Shown: one piece after another, positions 6,526-7,854 of the stretch
Layout: every line of letters starts with the position of its first letter
Numbering within the stretch: position 1 is the first letter of the stretch
Source of the DNA: Oleispira sp963933055
Lineage (GTDB): Bacteria; Pseudomonadota; Gammaproteobacteria; Pseudomonadales; Oceanobacteraceae
Reading direction: 5' to 3'
Assembly: GCA_963933055.1 (NCBI GenBank)
Contig: CAWVSY010000088.1
Location: forward strand, 1 to 7,854
Length of the DNA stretch: 7,854 bases
The notes under the pieces: generated by a model
The model's database searches: none
The model's input: only the letters and a program-made list of their open reading frames with translations
Told to the model about the DNA's origin: nothing
Position numbers and translations under genes: made by a program

Positions 6526-7692
6526 TTGATCTATGTTAATGAACTCAGCAAGGAACAATCCGCATCACATATAACTATGGTCGAAGTAGATTTTATCTTA
6601 TGTTCAGATCCAGGCCTTAGCAAATGCAATCACACTATTCCTCAATTATTTGACTCTTCCGGCAACCCCTTAACTGAAGCTAATCAATATCTTCGCATGT
6701 CCTCAAGAAGGCTAGCTAAGAAGAGCTTGAAGACAATAGCTGAGCATATTAAAGAATTCTCTCTTTGGATTCTAACTTCAAGAATTTCACTTACTGACGT
6801 GTCTGATTCAATTTTTGATAGCTATATTGACGCCCTATGTGAACATACACAACGAAATGGACAAGCTCTAAGCTGGAATACTGTTGATGCAAGAAGCTCT
6901 GGCGCTTATAGATTTCTTATATGGTGCCATGAATTAGGGTACTGCACAGACCTCTCACCAACAGAGAGCATCAACACAAGGTACTCATCACGGAAAAAAT
7001 ATCAGGCAAAAGGAAACCCTAGCCAGAAACTAAGAGACCATACAAAGTTCCTCTTACTCGACGATGCAATAAAATTTGTCATTTCATTAGCCTCGATGAC
7101 TGGCACTAAGGATACAAAAGTAAAAATGAGAAACAGGCTAGTTGGAGAACTAATGCTCCAGTCTGGCCTGCGAATTTCAGAAATAGTGAATTTCCCATTA
7201 AAAGACCTACCCGAAGTGAATGACAGAGGACACTCTACAATCACAAGGGTTATGGGCAAGGGTAATAAAGCGAGGGCTATTTTAATTCCTAATTCACTAC
7301 TCCTGAGACTATGGGAGTATGTTGATTTTGATAGAGAAAACATCTCAGACAAAATGTCATCTTTAGCAGGATCAGAAATAGTTGATACTACTTTATTTCT
7401 AAATTCAAATGGCAGGCGCTTAACCATAAACTGGGTAGAAAAAATATTTCAGAAAATAAGTAATAAACTAAATTTAAAAACTACTCCTCATACGCTCAGA
7501 CATACCTTCGGAACTTATCATTACTTACTGAATAAAGATTTAACAGGACTTTCAAAGTTGATGGGGCATGAAAAAGAATCAACAACATCCTCATACTACG
7601 TTCATACTGCAATCCTTGCCTCATACAGCGGAACTCATACTGATTTCCAGAAAGAAATTGACAAGCTTATAGTAGGTTCAAACGATGAATAA
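6526..7692 (+). CDS. Tyrosine recombinase/integrase (candidate first gene of a GmtY-type or similar recombinase module)
   Basis: A 388-residue site-specific recombinase. Residues about 55-150 form a SAM-like core-binding domain (KKSLKTIAEHIKEFSLWI, then SSGAYRFLIWCHELGY). Residues about 170-365 form the catalytic domain with the full set: R216 in SGLRISEI, lysine in GKGNKAR (245 or 248), H322 and R325 in HTLRHTFGT, H348 in LMGHEKES, and nucleophile Y357 nine residues later. It should be active. The start is TTG (6526), chosen for AAAGGA nine bases upstream; the first good ATG (6577) has no ribosome-binding site. The gene reads away from the truncated msrA and overlaps the next ORF by 8 bases. 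Overlapping recombinase-led gene sets are known in Tn554-type transposons, RIT elements and gamma-mobile-trio islands. Assignment to any of these is inference, since the partner genes are mostly outside the window. Confidence 0.92.
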   Translation: MIYVNELSKEQSASHITMVEVDFILCSDPGLSKCNHTIPQLFDSSGNPLTEANQYLRMSSRRLAKKSLKTIAEHIKEFSLWILTSRISLTDVSDSIFDSYIDALCEHTQRNGQALSWNTVDARSSGAYRFLIWCHELGYCTDLSPTESINTRYSSRKKYQAKGNPSQKLRDHTKFLLLDDAIKFVISLASMTGTKDTKVKMRNRLVGELMLQSGLRISEIVNFPLKDLPEVNDRGHSTITRVMGKGNKARAILIPNSLLLRLWEYVDFDRENISDKMSSLAGSEIVDTTLFLNSNGRRLTINWVEKIFQKISNKLNLKTTPHTLRHTFGTYHYLLNKDLTGLSKLMGHEKESTTSSYYVHTAILASYSGTHTDFQKEIDKLIVGSNDE

Positions 7693-7854
7693 AAAAACTT
7701 CTCTATCAATACTTAACGCTGCAGAAAAGAGAGCGGAGAAAGAACTAAAATTCTCAATTAAGTGCAAGAATGATGGAATAGCATACAACTATGACCTTTC
7801 AACAAGAAAGCATATAAAAAGTAATCTTAAAATTGCTAGCATTCTCTCTTGGGC
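7685..7854 (+). CDS. Unrecognised ORF, 5' part only, translationally coupled to the recombinase
   Basis: An open frame begins at ATG 7685, overlapping the recombinase stop (7690-7692) by 8 bases. AGTAGG lies 8 bases before it as a ribosome-binding site. At least 56 codons are open to the window end. The start reads MNKKTSLSILNAAEKRAEKE and continues as a lysine-rich, soluble sequence (KFSIKCKNDGIAYNYDLSTRKHIKSN at 22 onward is split here for brevity into KFSIKCKNDGI and AYNYDLSTRKHI). I do not recognise a family. Its coupling to the recombinase suggests an accessory or second recombination protein, such as the second gene of a recombinase trio. That would require the missing downstream sequence to show. 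Confidence 0.75.
   Translation, partial: MNKKTSLSILNAAEKRAEKELKFSIKCKNDGIAYNYDLSTRKHIKSNLKIASILSW

Larger units (their letters stand above)
6391..7854 (+). mobile_element. Left end of an integrated element with a recombinase module (right end outside the window)
   Basis: The element is inferred from three things. The msrA homology stops at 6390. Base composition turns strongly AT-rich immediately beyond. A tyrosine recombinase and an overlapping downstream ORF follow, both reading away from the junction. Two copies of CCTTGT lie 12 bases apart at the junction (6374-6379 and 6386-6391) and could be part of the recombinase crossover site, though they also fall in conserved MsrA codons. The other end, and thus the true attachment site and the cargo, is not visible. 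Confidence 0.65.

Noticed and set aside
7002..7427. A 141-codon minus-strand open frame inside the recombinase
   Set aside because: It is the antisense shadow of the catalytic domain, which has all its active-site residues in the plus frame.

Overview
The window looks like chromosome from a moderately AT-rich marine-type gammaproteobacterium. This is inferred from the MltC-type murein transglycosylase, the DUF1329 envelope protein, the OruR/ArgR-type AraC regulator and the initiator tRNA sequence. I cannot name the genus; an Oceanospirillales-like bacterium is a guess from gene content.

Left part (1-1302): the 5' two thirds of an initiator tRNA-fMet gene on the minus strand, with its own near-consensus sigma70-type promoter. 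Divergent from it is an AraC-family regulator on the plus strand.

Middle (1314-5631): four minus-strand genes. A TatD-family metal-dependent hydrolase comes first, followed by a 355-base gap holding a weak terminator, a long dyad and a candidate operator/promoter. Then comes a probable three-gene operon: a secreted DUF1329 protein, a soluble MltC-like lytic transglycosylase, and a small SAM-dependent methyltransferase. The last two genes overlap as TGATG. The transglycosylase most likely starts at a TTG codon (3025). Its GGAGG ribosome-binding site lies inside a perfect 8-bp hairpin, which is the best regulatory candidate in the chromosomal part.

Right part (5728-7854): a small plus-strand protein with lysozyme-like motifs runs 27 bases into the 3' end of msrA. 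The msrA gene (minus strand) keeps only its C-terminal coding part; homology stops at about 6390 with an in-frame stop directly beyond. After this breakpoint the DNA becomes strongly AT-rich and carries a tyrosine recombinase with a complete catalytic set. A second ORF overlaps it by 8 bases and runs off the window. This is the left edge of an integrated element that appears to have split msrA. The recombinase-first, overlapping-ORF layout recalls multi-gene recombinase modules (Tn554-type, RIT, and the gamma-mobile-trio GmtY/GmtZ/GmtX). Only the first gene and the start of the second are visible. If an undescribed system is present, it most likely lies as cargo to the right of this window.
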